Of a stretch of DNA of 39,839 nt, positions 1-8,060 are shown in pieces. This stretch comes from Lachnospiraceae bacterium (lineage in GTDB: Bacteria; Bacillota; Clostridia; Lachnospirales; Lachnospiraceae): positions 1-39,839 of the forward strand of contig CAAFJI010000071.1 in NCBI GenBank assembly GCA_900763175.1, read 5' to 3'. The notes beneath the pieces are model-generated. The model saw only the letters and a list, made by a program, of their open reading frames with translations. It ran no database searches and was not told the origin of the DNA. Position 1 is the stretch's first letter. Each line of letters begins with the position of its first letter. Both the position numbers and the translations under genes were made by a program.

Positions 1-33
1 AAAAATATTATATAAAACAAGGAGGAAGCAAAA

Positions 34-1062
34 ATGAAAAAACATGTATTGTTTGGGGTAGCAATGACACTGGCAGCGGTAACTGCAATGGGAAGTACGG
101 TATATGCTGAGGACGGCGGCAGTAAAAAGATTGCAGTTCTCCGAAATATGACCAGCTCCGACCATACCACCCAGTTCTTCGCAGGTGCGGTTGATGAAGG
201 CGAAAAGCTGGGCTACACAGTGGACACCTTCATGAGTGACGGTGATGATGTTAAGATGCAGAACCTGATGGACCAGGCATTAAATCAGGATTATGACATC
301 TGGATTGTTTCCCATGCAAACGAAGGTTATCAGTTCGATTATCTTAGCAAGGCTGTAGAAAAAGGAATCAAGGTTGTTGGCTTTGACTGTGGCGGAGATC
401 ATGTTGATGGTGTTACCTACACAAGCCAGAGTGATCCGGATCTGACAGCAATTTCTCTGGACTCACTGATTGATAATGCCAAGGAAGAGGGAAAAGAGGA
501 GCCAATTAAGATCGTGGAAATAAATACATTAGGCGCCATCGTTCCTTTTGATACCAGACACGCAACGGTTGAACAGTATGAGAAAGATGGAAAAATCGAA
601 GTTGTAAAGATGATATCTCCAAACCTGCAGGGTGACTATTATTCAGAGATTAACACAGCTCTTACCACAACTATTCAGAGTGGACTGGAGTTTGATGGAA
701 TCTGGACAGCGTCTACCGCTTTCCTGGATCCAATTTTTGATTCAATGCATTCTCTGGAAAAAGATTATGTGGTAACTGGAATTGATATTTCTGATACAGA
801 GGTACAGAGACTGGCAACAGAGCCTGACTATTATTGCTGTGCAGCGGTTGACCCATATGTTATTGGTATGGTTGATGTACGAATTGGTGTTTCCAAGGTT
901 CTTGGAGTAGAAACTCCGGAAGAATATAAATTTGATGCTGTAGGAGTTAGCAATGCAGATGTGACAAAAGATGATTCCATGGCAACTCTGGCAGATAAGA
1001 TTCCGGGATTTGGTTCTTCTGACGCATTCCTTTCCGACGAACTGAATGCGCTGTATAAATAA
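34..1062 (+). CDS. Sugar-type ABC transporter substrate-binding protein
   Basis: A 342-residue secreted protein of the periplasmic-binding-protein type I (ribose/galactose binding) family. It should capture a sugar or related small molecule outside the membrane and deliver it to the ATPase/permease encoded next. Residues 1-25 form a signal peptide (MKKH, hydrophobic core, VYA cleavage site); the mature part opens KKIAVLRNMTSSDH, the first strand of the fold, with the typical alternation of strands and helices after it. An AGGAGG site lies 8 nt before the ATG. There is no lipobox cysteine, which is unusual for a monoderm binding protein. The substrate cannot be read from sequence. The window starts only 33 nt upstream, so the promoter is out of view. 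A small GC hairpin (1081-1096) separates it from the ATPase gene. Confidence 0.9.
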   Translation: MKKHVLFGVAMTLAAVTAMGSTVYAEDGGSKKIAVLRNMTSSDHTTQFFAGAVDEGEKLGYTVDTFMSDGDDVKMQNLMDQALNQDYDIWIVSHANEGYQFDYLSKAVEKGIKVVGFDCGGDHVDGVTYTSQSDPDLTAISLDSLIDNAKEEGKEEPIKIVEINTLGAIVPFDTRHATVEQYEKDGKIEVVKMISPNLQGDYYSEINTALTTTIQSGLEFDGIWTASTAFLDPIFDSMHSLEKDYVVTGIDISDTEVQRLATEPDYYCCAAVDPYVIGMVDVRIGVSKVLGVETPEEYKFDAVGVSNADVTKDDSMATLADKIPGFGSSDAFLSDELNALYK

Positions 1063-1114
1063 AGTAGTCTGGTAAAAACTGGCGCTTAGAAACGCCCCAA
1101 GGAAGGAAATACTT

Positions 1115-2647
1115 ATGGATAACGCTGGTAAAAATATAATTGAAGTAAAAGGGGTATCAATTGAATTTCCTGGTGTAAAGGCCTTGCAGAATGTGTCCTG
1201 TAAATTTGAAAGCGGCATGGCGAAGGCACTGATCGGAGCCAACGGAGCAGGAAAATCCACATTAATGAAAGTACTTGCAGGGGCAAATCCAACTTATACA
1301 GGAGAGGTTTATTTCAATGGAAAGAAAGTGGAACTGAGAAATCCTGTAGACGCAAAAGCCCAGGGGGTTGGAATCGTATACCAGGAAGTTGACAGCATCC
1401 TCACACCAAATCTGTCAGTAGCAGAAAACATCATGACGGATCATTTGATTTATGAATTAAAAGGTCTTGGCGTTGTAAACTGGTCCAAACTGAATAAAGA
1501 AGCAGCGGCTGTACTGAAAGAACTGGATATTGATATCAATGTAAAAACGCTGGTATCGAACCTGACTCTGGCAGAAAAACAGATGGTTGTTATTGCAAGA
1601 GCTATGGTGCAGAATTGTAAATTCCTGATTCTGGATGAGCCCACAGCACCTCTTTCCCAGAAAGAAACAGAGACTTTGTTCGACCTGGTAAGAAGACTGA
1701 AAAGGAAAAACTGTGGTATTATTTTTATCTCCCACAGGTTAAACGAATTGTTTGAAATCTGTGAAGAGATTGCAGTTATGAAAGACGGTCAGATGGTTGG
1801 AGAACGGCAGGTAGATGGAAAACTGAGAATCGATGATATTGTACAGATGATGCTTGGCGGAAAGCACGTATTGGAACTGGATAAGTCTGGAAGAACTGTG
1901 GGCGAGGTTGTGCTGAAAACAGAGAATCTGAAGGACAAAAAAGGCAGAGTACATAATATCAATATGGAGATTCGCAAGGGCGAGATCGTAGGTATTTCCG
2001 GACTGGTTGGAGCTGGCAAAACAGAGCTTTGCAAGACACTGTTTGGAGAATTTGGAAAAGTAGAGGGAACCTATGAGGTTTGTGGAAAAGCGGTGAATCC
2101 AGTCTGTCCTGCAGATGCGATTAAAGCTGGCCTGGCATTAATCCCGGAGGAAAGACGTAAAGAGGGAATCTTTATCGAGGAAACCGTTAATCATAATATG
2201 TCTATCGTAACCCTGGGAAAATTTTCCAAAGTTCTTACTTTTGTCAATCAAAGACAGGAGCTTGAAGCAGCAAAGAAGAAAATTGCCAGTCTTACTGTAA
2301 AAACTCCCTCACCTCACCAGAAAGTAGGTCTGCTTTCCGGTGGAAATCAGCAGAAAGTAACCATTGGAAAATGGCTGGATTCAAATGCTGAGGTTTATAT
2401 TTTTGACGAACCTACAAAGGGTATTGATGTAGGTGCCAAAAATGAGATATATAAGCTGATCGTAGAGCTTGCAAGACAGGGAAAGGCGGTTATCTACACA
2501 TCCAGTGAGCAGTCTGAAATCCTTCTGGTGTCTGACCGTACTTATGTGATGTACGATGGCACGATTCAGAAAGAGCTGCGCACAGATCAGACAACAGAGG
2601 AAGAAATTTTATTCTATTCAACTGGAGGAAGTAATTATGAACGGTAA
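1115..2647 (+). CDS. Sugar ABC transporter ATP-binding protein (double ATPase, RbsA/MglA type)
   Basis: A 510-residue protein with two fused ABC domains, the layout of ribose/galactose-type importers; it powers the permease encoded next. In the N-terminal half, Walker A is GANGAGKST (about residues 41-49), the signature region reads LTLAEKQMVVIARAM and Walker B is FLILDEPTAPLS. In the C-terminal half, the Walker A region is GLVGAGKTEL (usually GAGRTEL in this family), the signature is LLSGGNQQK and Walker B is VYIFDEPTKGIDVG. The length is normal. AAGGAAGGAA lies upstream of the ATG. Its last 11 nt overlap the permease start, so the two are translationally coupled. Confidence 0.93.
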   Translation: MDNAGKNIIEVKGVSIEFPGVKALQNVSCKFESGMAKALIGANGAGKSTLMKVLAGANPTYTGEVYFNGKKVELRNPVDAKAQGVGIVYQEVDSILTPNLSVAENIMTDHLIYELKGLGVVNWSKLNKEAAAVLKELDIDINVKTLVSNLTLAEKQMVVIARAMVQNCKFLILDEPTAPLSQKETETLFDLVRRLKRKNCGIIFISHRLNELFEICEEIAVMKDGQMVGERQVDGKLRIDDIVQMMLGGKHVLELDKSGRTVGEVVLKTENLKDKKGRVHNINMEIRKGEIVGISGLVGAGKTELCKTLFGEFGKVEGTYEVCGKAVNPVCPADAIKAGLALIPEERRKEGIFIEETVNHNMSIVTLGKFSKVLTFVNQRQELEAAKKKIASLTVKTPSPHQKVGLLSGGNQQKVTIGKWLDSNAEVYIFDEPTKGIDVGAKNEIYKLIVELARQGKAVIYTSSEQSEILLVSDRTYVMYDGTIQKELRTDQTTEEEILFYSTGGSNYER

Positions 2648-3614
2648 AATAACGGCGAAAAAGCTGGTAAGCAAGGGTGGAGTTGTCATTGCTGTTGTTA
2701 TTGCATTTATCATTTTTGCAATAGGGGCTCCCAGTGTGTTCTTAACACCAAGTAATATTGTAACGATTTTGAAATCTATTTCTATCACTACAGTTATTGC
2801 AATGGGTGCAACCATAGGATTTGCAACTGGCGTGTTTGATTTGAGCTTTGCTACGCTGGCTACACTTGGAGCGGCATTAAGTGTAACCTTTATTGGCTGG
2901 TACAATATGCCTATGCCAGTTGCCATGATCGCTGCAACTTTGATCTGTATGCTGGTTGGTGTGATCAATGCTGTAGTTGTAGTAAAATTTCATGTAACGG
3001 CTTTCCTTGCAACACTTGCGATGCAGTTTGTCCTGGATGGTGTGATTCTTACCTATTCTGGCGGAGCGCTGATCAACCCGAAAGTTGCTGGTGCGAATGG
3101 TCAGGAGGTTGTGCGTGAGGTTCCGGAAGCCTTCTGGAACATGGGAAAATCTCCCTATATTATTATCATTATGTTTGTATGTGTCATTGTTGTGGAGCTG
3201 TTTCTTTCTTATACAAAGCATGGAAGAATGCTTTATATGGTAGGCTCTAATCCTGGTGCAGCAAGATTGTCCGGTATTAAAACTGGTGCATATATTGCCC
3301 TGGCATTTGTGCTGACAGGACTGTTCTCTGCTCTTTCTGGTATGTTAATTGCTGCAAGAGCCGGAACAGTACAGTCAACAGCGGGAAGCTCCTTCCTGAT
3401 GCCGGCTATCGCAGCTGCCAATATCGGTTTCTCCTTTGGCGGCAGAGGTAAGGCGAATGCAATCGGAACATTTGTTGGTGCGGCACTGATCGGTGTTGTG
3501 GAAAATGGTCTGTATGCAATGGCTTTCCCGTATTATTCCATCAATATTATAAAAGGTCTGATCCTTTTACTGGCGCTGATCATGAGTGCAGCTACAGCGA
3601 AAGCGCAGGACTGA
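2637..3614 (+). CDS. Sugar ABC transporter permease (RbsC type)
   Basis: A 325-residue, very hydrophobic membrane protein of the branched ribose/xylose/galactose permease family, forming the channel of the importer encoded by the two preceding genes. About eight to ten membrane segments can be traced. The start chosen is the ATG at 2637 (MNGKITAKK), 7 nt after GGAGGAA at 2624-2630; an upstream in-frame extension inside the ATPase gene is ignored because it lacks a ribosome site. The conserved cytoplasmic-loop stretch typical of the family is visible as GSNPGAARLSGI. The stop codon is followed at once by a three-hairpin repeat (3616-3663) and a strong hairpin (3689-3733). Confidence 0.92.
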   Translation: MNGKITAKKLVSKGGVVIAVVIAFIIFAIGAPSVFLTPSNIVTILKSISITTVIAMGATIGFATGVFDLSFATLATLGAALSVTFIGWYNMPMPVAMIAATLICMLVGVINAVVVVKFHVTAFLATLAMQFVLDGVILTYSGGALINPKVAGANGQEVVREVPEAFWNMGKSPYIIIIMFVCVIVVELFLSYTKHGRMLYMVGSNPGAARLSGIKTGAYIALAFVLTGLFSALSGMLIAARAGTVQSTAGSSFLMPAIAAANIGFSFGGRGKANAIGTFVGAALIGVVENGLYAMAFPYYSINIIKGLILLLALIMSAATAKAQD

Positions 3615-3663
3615 TGTCGCTGTAGCGACCCGCCACAGGCGGAGAATCCTGTAAAGAGGATTC
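3613..3663 (+). repeat. Three-hairpin repeat, copy 1
   Basis: Three consecutive small hairpins begin within 2 nt of the permease stop: GTCGCT/AGCGAC (3616-3629), CCGCC/GGCGG (3630-3642) and GAATCCT/AGGATTC (3644-3663). A second copy is at 33591-33638. Over the 39 nt from 3613 to 3651 the two copies differ at only two positions, both in loops; the third hairpin differs in stem length and loop. A 3'-UTR element or REP-like repeat is the natural reading; its function is unknown. Confidence 0.75.
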
Positions 3664-3688
3664 GTTCTTGAAATTTTGGTTTTGCAAA

Positions 3689-3740
3689 TCCTGTAAAGGG
3701 CAGTTCCTTCGTAAAAACGAACCCTTTACAGGAGATTTTT
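3689..3740 (+). terminator. Hairpin terminator after the sugar ABC operon
   Basis: A 12-bp perfect stem (3689-3700 with 3722-3733, core CTGTAAAGGG/CCCTTTACAG) encloses a smaller TTCGT/ACGAA hairpin and is followed by GAGATTTTT. The T-run starts 3 nt after the stem, so termination is likely but perhaps not complete. It separates the importer genes from the regulator promoter. Confidence 0.65.
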
Positions 3741-3759
3741 AAGGATTTTGAAGGAAAAA

Positions 3760-3788
3760 TTGACATTCTGAAAACTATCATGTAAAAT
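3760..3788 (+). promoter_or_regulatory. Sigma-A type promoter of the LacI-family gene
   Basis: TTGACA at 3760-3765, a 17-bp spacer and TAAAAT at 3783-3788. The -35 is a perfect consensus. Transcription would start about 3795, leaving a short leader before the start codon at 3832. Confidence 0.75.
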
Positions 3789-3795
3789 TTTTACA
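3781..3795. promoter_or_regulatory. Palindromic operator candidate over the -10
   Basis: TGTAAAA-T-TTTTACA is a perfect 15-nt palindrome lying across the -10 hexamer and start point of the promoter at 3760-3788. LacI-family regulators bind palindromes of this size, so autoregulation by the adjacent regulator is the simplest reading. It lacks the central CG common in LacI-family operators, and no second copy was found in the visible part of the importer operon. Confidence 0.5.
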
Positions 3796-3831
3796 GAATA
3801 TAGATAGTATATGTACAGATGGAGGGCGGCT

Positions 3832-4833
3832 ATGAAGGTTAATATGAAACAGATCAGTGAAATAACGGGTTTTTCTCAGGCAACCATATCGAATGCCCTG
3901 AATAAAAAACGTGGTGTGAATGCTGATACGGCTGCCCGCATCTTGTCAGTTGCCCGTGAGCTGGGATATCTGGAAGAGGAGAGCGTACAAAGAGTGAAGT
4001 TTGTAACTTTTCTCAAGGAAGGCCTGATTGCAGATGCTCCCTATTTTCCGCCGATTATAGCTGCGGCTGAGAAGGAATGCAGAAGTCAGGGAATGGAAAT
4101 GGTTCTGCATAATATTGATAAAAGAAGTGCCGGTTATGAGGAGGAAATAGAGCAGCTGCGTGAGGACAAAAGTTCGGCTGTAATCTTACTTGGAACAGAA
4201 ATGACAGCGGAGGATATGGATGTTATCCGGGCAATTACAACTCCTCTTGTGGTGATTGATTATTGGAATAAGGATGAAGATTTTGATGCGGTTCTGATCA
4301 ATAATACAGATTCCGTTCAGAGGGCCACAGAGTATCTTTTGAAAATGGGACATAGGAAGATTGGATATGTGAGAGGTAAATTTCGTTATGTACCTTTTCA
4401 GGAAAGAGAGCTGGGGCTTCGCCGGGCGTTAGCCGAAGCGGGGTTGACCCTTCCGGATGAAATGATATTTGATGCGGATCTGAGTTTGGACAGTCATTTT
4501 GAAGATGAACTGGCAGAATATATCCATTCTCTTCATGAATTTCCAACGGCATTTTTTGTGGATGATGATACGATTGCATTGGCTGCAATGAAAGTAATCC
4601 TGGCCTGTGGTCTGAGGATTCCAGAGGATATTTCCCTTGTAGGGTTCGATGATATTCTTACTGCAGCGTATATGAATCCGGCTCTTACAACTGTGAGTGT
4701 TCCGAAACAGGAGATTGGCAGAGCAGCTGCGCAGAGGCTTTTTGATATTATCAGAAATGGCAGTGATGTAAAATACAAAATCCATATTTGTACGTCCCTT
4801 GTGGAACGGGAGAGCGTGCTGAAACTAAATTGA
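3832..4833 (+). CDS. LacI-family transcriptional regulator
   Basis: A 333-residue repressor/activator. Residues 5-50 are the LacI helix-turn-helix: MKQISEITGFSQATISNAL followed by the hinge helix (ARILSVARELGYL). The rest is a sugar-binding fold similar to periplasmic binding proteins, with the typical GHRKIGYVRG and late DIPEDISLVGFDD-like stretch (here RIPEDISLVGFDD), and TTVSVPKQEIGRAA near the end. The start was set at ATG 3832 because GGAGGGCGG precedes it at normal distance; an earlier in-frame ATG (3811) has no such site. It probably controls the adjacent sugar importer and hydrolase in response to their substrate; that is inferred from position only. Confidence 0.9.
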   Translation: MKVNMKQISEITGFSQATISNALNKKRGVNADTAARILSVARELGYLEEESVQRVKFVTFLKEGLIADAPYFPPIIAAAEKECRSQGMEMVLHNIDKRSAGYEEEIEQLREDKSSAVILLGTEMTAEDMDVIRAITTPLVVIDYWNKDEDFDAVLINNTDSVQRATEYLLKMGHRKIGYVRGKFRYVPFQERELGLRRALAEAGLTLPDEMIFDADLSLDSHFEDELAEYIHSLHEFPTAFFVDDDTIALAAMKVILACGLRIPEDISLVGFDDILTAAYMNPALTTVSVPKQEIGRAAAQRLFDIIRNGSDVKYKIHICTSLVERESVLKLN

Positions 4834-4834
4834 A

Positions 4835-4854
4835 AACCAGGTGAGCGCCTGGTT
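4835..4854 (+). other. Small hairpin between the regulator and hydrolase genes
   Basis: AACCAGG/CCTGGTT, a perfect 7-bp stem with a 6-nt loop, starts 2 nt after the regulator stop and ends just before the ribosome site of the next gene (TAGGAGGC, 4857-4864). There is no T-run, so it is not a terminator; it may affect mRNA stability or access to the ribosome site. Confidence 0.45.
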
Positions 4855-4870
4855 GTTAGGAGGCATCTCT

Positions 4871-5893
4871 ATGGATTGGAAAAAAAATATGGAACCTATT
4901 GACTTTTCGGCATTACATGACTATCTTCTGGAAGATGAAGATGGAAATATCCTGCCGATGGATGTACCTTATTTTAAAGAGAAAAAAATTGCGCCAGGTA
5001 CCTGGCAGATTTTAAGTCATGGTGATTACAGCTACTTAATCGAAGGTGATGATGAGGCAATTCTTATTGACAGCGGTATCGGATGTGGCAGTGTGAGAAA
5101 GTTCTGCGAGGAGCTTACTGGAAAACCAGTCTACCGTATGCTGCTTACCCATAATCATTATGACCATACAGTAAATAATTATTTGTTTGATGTGGTATAT
5201 ATGTCCCCGAAGTGTTATGAGAAGAGATGGGATGCCATGGGAAGTATGATGTCAGCTCTTGATGTTCCTGTGGATTATCCGGTTGTATTTTTACACGATG
5301 GCGACACCATTAATTTGAAGGGCCGTGAGCTTCAGGTGTTTAATATTGAAGAACATTGCTCAGGTTCTCTTCAGTTTCTTGATAAAAAAGAGCGAATCCT
5401 GTTCTGTGGGGATGAGCTGAATGGGAATTTTTTTGACAGCAGAATTTCTGTGGAGCATTCTTTCAGGAATGTGGCCAGATGGAAATCCTTTAGAAGTGAA
5501 TATGATACCTTATGTGCAGGAAACGGAATCCATGATGCAGTTTATGTAGATCGGTATTATGATACTTTGAAGTATATTCTGGAGGGGCATGCAGGAGAAG
5601 GAGAAGAGTACTACGTACCTCATGAGGATGCCAGATCAAAGGTAAGTGAGCTGGATGGAAAGAAAGTCCATCTGCGCAGAAGCCCGGATATGGACATGGT
5701 TGCAGATGCCATGAAAGCAGCAGGTATGGAGAAATTCCTGGAGCTGACAGACGGAAGAGGCTGCTTCTGCTTCCTGAGAAAGCTCACCCCAGACGGAATG
5801 TTCGACCGACAGCTGGAGATGAATGACTGCAAAGTTTGCTATTATATGAATCGAATTTGGGATGAAAAAGAAGAGAGAGGCAGTGTAATTTAA
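4871..5893 (+). CDS. Metallo-beta-lactamase-fold hydrolase
   Basis: A 340-residue cytoplasmic protein (no signal peptide) of the metallo-beta-lactamase superfamily. The zinc motif THNHYDH is at residues 93-99 (HxHxDH), a further histidine at 162 (EEHCSGSLQ) and the bridging aspartate at 181 (FCGDE), so the di-metal site looks complete. The region after residue 250 is an extra C-terminal part of unclear role. The start ATG 4871 follows TAGGAGGC at 7 nt; an upstream GTG (4841) lies inside a hairpin and is not favoured. It follows the LacI gene without an intervening terminator and ends in a strong terminator, so it likely belongs to the same transcript. The substrate is unknown; a lactone or ester from sugar breakdown is one guess. 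Confidence 0.82.
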   Translation: MDWKKNMEPIDFSALHDYLLEDEDGNILPMDVPYFKEKKIAPGTWQILSHGDYSYLIEGDDEAILIDSGIGCGSVRKFCEELTGKPVYRMLLTHNHYDHTVNNYLFDVVYMSPKCYEKRWDAMGSMMSALDVPVDYPVVFLHDGDTINLKGRELQVFNIEEHCSGSLQFLDKKERILFCGDELNGNFFDSRISVEHSFRNVARWKSFRSEYDTLCAGNGIHDAVYVDRYYDTLKYILEGHAGEGEEYYVPHEDARSKVSELDGKKVHLRRSPDMDMVADAMKAAGMEKFLELTDGRGCFCFLRKLTPDGMFDRQLEMNDCKVCYYMNRIWDEKEERGSVI

Positions 5894-5926
5894 CCAAATT
5901 AAGTATATTGAGAATATCCGCTTAAC

Positions 5927-5968
5927 AGGAGACAGGGAGTGCGAAAGCACTCCCTGTCTCCTATTTTT
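5927..5968 (+). terminator. Very strong intrinsic terminator
   Basis: A perfect 16-bp stem (5927-5942 with 5947-5962) closed by a GAAA tetraloop and followed by ATTTTT. It ends the LacI/hydrolase transcript. Confidence 0.95.
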
Positions 5969-6003
5969 CTTTACATCTATTACAGAGAAAACAGAATTTT
6001 TAC

Positions 6004-6561
6004 GATTTAATAACAGGATTTGTGGGAACACCTTATATTTGCAGGGTGCTTTCTGAATATGGCCATCAGGAAACTGCGTATAAACTGCTGTTTAAGAAAG
6101 AATATCCGTCCTGGATGTATCAGGTGGAGCGTGGAGCGACTACGGTATGGGAACATTTAGATGGTATCAAACCAGATGGAACCTTGTGGAATCCAAGAAT
6201 GAATTCTTTTAACCATTATGCCTATGGTTCGGTGGCAGAATGGATTTATACAGGAATTACAGGTTTGCAGGAGTGTGAGTCCGCACCAGGATATAAAAAA
6301 TTCCGCATTCAGCCGTTATTAGGGCAGGAATTGGACTATGCATCCTTTACTTATGAGAGTATGTATGGGAAAATAGTCAGTGGATGGGAACGAAATGGAA
6401 AACAGATAAAGTATAAAATCTCAGTTCCGGCAAGTACAACAGCAGAGATTTTCCTGTCAGGCAAAGTTGTGGAAACGGATTCTGTTTGCTTTACGGAGGA
6501 GGGAATCCGCAGCAGGGCTGTAGTTGGTTCTGGCGAATATGTTTTTGTGACAGAATTGTAG
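6004..6561 (+). pseudogene. Alpha-L-rhamnosidase (GH78) C-terminal remnant, 5'-truncated
   Basis: About 185 codons match the end of bacterial GH78 alpha-L-rhamnosidases, which remove terminal rhamnose from glycosides. Recognisable family stretches are TGFVGTPY, YPSWMYQVERGATTVWEH, DGIKPDGT and NHYAYGSVAEWIY, followed by the start of the C-terminal beta-sandwich (YKKFRIQPLLG). A full enzyme is several hundred residues longer and carries its acid residues in the missing N-terminal part. The recognisable frame begins about 6004, just 36 nt after the strong terminator, with no ribosome site and no promoter; the in-frame GTG at 6022 is inside the conserved TGFVGTP motif. The coding frame itself is clean to its stop, which suggests a fairly recent deletion. 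The neighbouring sugar importer may once have worked with it. Confidence 0.8.
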
Positions 6562-6654
6562 AAATATGCAGGACGGCAGATGCTTAACTTTTCGCCCTGC
6601 TATTATAGAATCGGGTGAAATACCCGGTAAGATATGGTGAAGGGAGTGGAGATT

Positions 6655-7920
6655 ATGAAAGCCATCATTGCAATCGATTCATTCAAAGGAAGTATGGATT
6701 CCCTGGAGGCAGGTATGGCTGCGGCGGAGGGACTTCGGGCGGCTTATCCGGAGGCGGAGACGCTGGTTTATCCCCTGGCGGATGGCGGCGAGGGGACGGT
6801 GCAGGCTCTGGTAAAGGGGCTGGGAGGGACGGTGGAAAGGACTTTGGTTACAGGGCCGTTGGGCGAGAAGGTTGTATGCGAATATGGAATCCTGACGGGT
6901 GACGCAAGCAGTTCGGACGGAGCAACGGCAATCATCGAAATGGCAGGTGCTGCAGGAATCACGCTGCTGAAGCCGGAGCAGAGAAATCCGCTGTACACGA
7001 CCACCTATGGCGTTGGTGAAGTGATAAAAGATGCCATTGCCAAAGGCTGCCGGAAGTTTATTGTCGGAATCGGAGGCAGTGCCACAAATGACTGTGGCAT
7101 CGGGATGCTCCAGGCACTAGGTGCAGAATTTCTGGATGAAGGTGGAAAACAGGTGCCATTCGGTGCAGCTGGTGTGGAAAAGATTGCTTCCATAGATACA
7201 AATAAAATGCTGCCTGAGCTGGATGGATGCCAGTTTCGCATTGCCTGCGATGTGGACAATCCCTTGTATGGAGAAAAAGGCTGCAGTCACATCTTTGGGC
7301 CGCAAAAAGGCGCAACACCGGAGATGGTAGAAGAGATGGATGGCTGGATAAGAAGATTTGCGGGACTGACTGCGGAACATTTTGCGCAGAGTGGCAATCG
7401 TGATGAACAGACAAATCATAAAACACAGGCCAAAAACGTCAATATTACTTCCAACTCGCAAGACATTAAGCCACCTCAGCCTGCATTTTCCAGTCCCGAC
7501 TACCCCGGCTGTGGTGCAGCAGGCGGTCTTGGCTTTGCCTTCCGTGCATTTCTTCACGGCCAGTTGGAACCAGGAATCAGCATTGTGCTGGAAGAAATTA
7601 AAATAGAAAAAGCAATCCAGGAAGGGGACATCGTCATTACCGGAGAAGGTCGCCTGGATGGACAGACTGTTATGGGAAAAGCTCCTGTCGGCGTTGCGAA
7701 ACTGGCGAAAAAATACGGAAAACCGGTCCTTGCATTTGCCGGAAGCGTTACAGAAGAAGCAGACGCCTGTAATGCAGCCGGAATCGATGCCTTTTTCCCG
7801 ATTTTACGCCAGGTAGCTACTTTGGAAGAAGCCATGGATCCGGAAACAGCCAGAAGAAACATGAAAAAAACAGTAGAACAGGTTTTTCGAGTTATTTCCA
7901 GATTTTCTATTGACTTATAA
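6655..7920 (+). CDS. glxK: Glycerate kinase
   Basis: A 421-residue enzyme that phosphorylates D-glycerate with ATP, feeding it into lower glycolysis. Family marks: MKAIIAIDSFKGSMDS at the N-terminus, LADGGEGTVQ (41-50), GIGGSATNDCGIGM (138-151), CDVDNPLYGEKG (198-209), CGAAGGLG (286-293) and GEGRLDGQT near 330. It is about 40 residues longer than usual members, because of a polar insert (about 246-283, rich in N, Q, S, P) just before CGAAGGLG. The start is ATG 6655 after AAGGGAGTGGA; an upstream in-frame ATG is less well placed. A weak promoter could be TTAACT/TAGAAT at 6584-6611. It ends in a strong terminator, so it is a single-gene unit. The gene symbol reflects the family only. Confidence 0.9.
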   Translation: MKAIIAIDSFKGSMDSLEAGMAAAEGLRAAYPEAETLVYPLADGGEGTVQALVKGLGGTVERTLVTGPLGEKVVCEYGILTGDASSSDGATAIIEMAGAAGITLLKPEQRNPLYTTTYGVGEVIKDAIAKGCRKFIVGIGGSATNDCGIGMLQALGAEFLDEGGKQVPFGAAGVEKIASIDTNKMLPELDGCQFRIACDVDNPLYGEKGCSHIFGPQKGATPEMVEEMDGWIRRFAGLTAEHFAQSGNRDEQTNHKTQAKNVNITSNSQDIKPPQPAFSSPDYPGCGAAGGLGFAFRAFLHGQLEPGISIVLEEIKIEKAIQEGDIVITGEGRLDGQTVMGKAPVGVAKLAKKYGKPVLAFAGSVTEEADACNAAGIDAFFPILRQVATLEEAMDPETARRNMKKTVEQVFRVISRFSIDL

Positions 7921-7948
7921 GAATAACGAGAGTAATATGGGTTACAAC

Positions 7949-7993
7949 GCAATGGCGCGTTAGCACAATAACGCCGCCATTGCATTTTTTTTT
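7949..7993 (+). terminator. Intrinsic terminator after glycerate kinase
   Basis: GCAATGGC/GCCATTGC and GCGTTA/TAACGC form a 14-bp stem with one bulged C (7975), followed by a run of nine T (7985-7993). Confidence 0.93.
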
Positions 7994-8060
7994 ACCCTGA
8001 AAACAAAAATAGGAAATCATAATGTGATTAATGAGTGTTTACCAAGAGGAGGAAAAGAAC

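Noticed and set aside
3613..3740. CRISPR-like or tandem repeat array after the permease gene
   Set aside because: The hairpins differ from one another and are not evenly spaced repeats.
6615..6902. Glycine-rich frame overlapping the start of glycerate kinase
   Set aside because: Out of frame with a clear enzyme; the glycine bias comes from the GGC/GGA-rich coding DNA.
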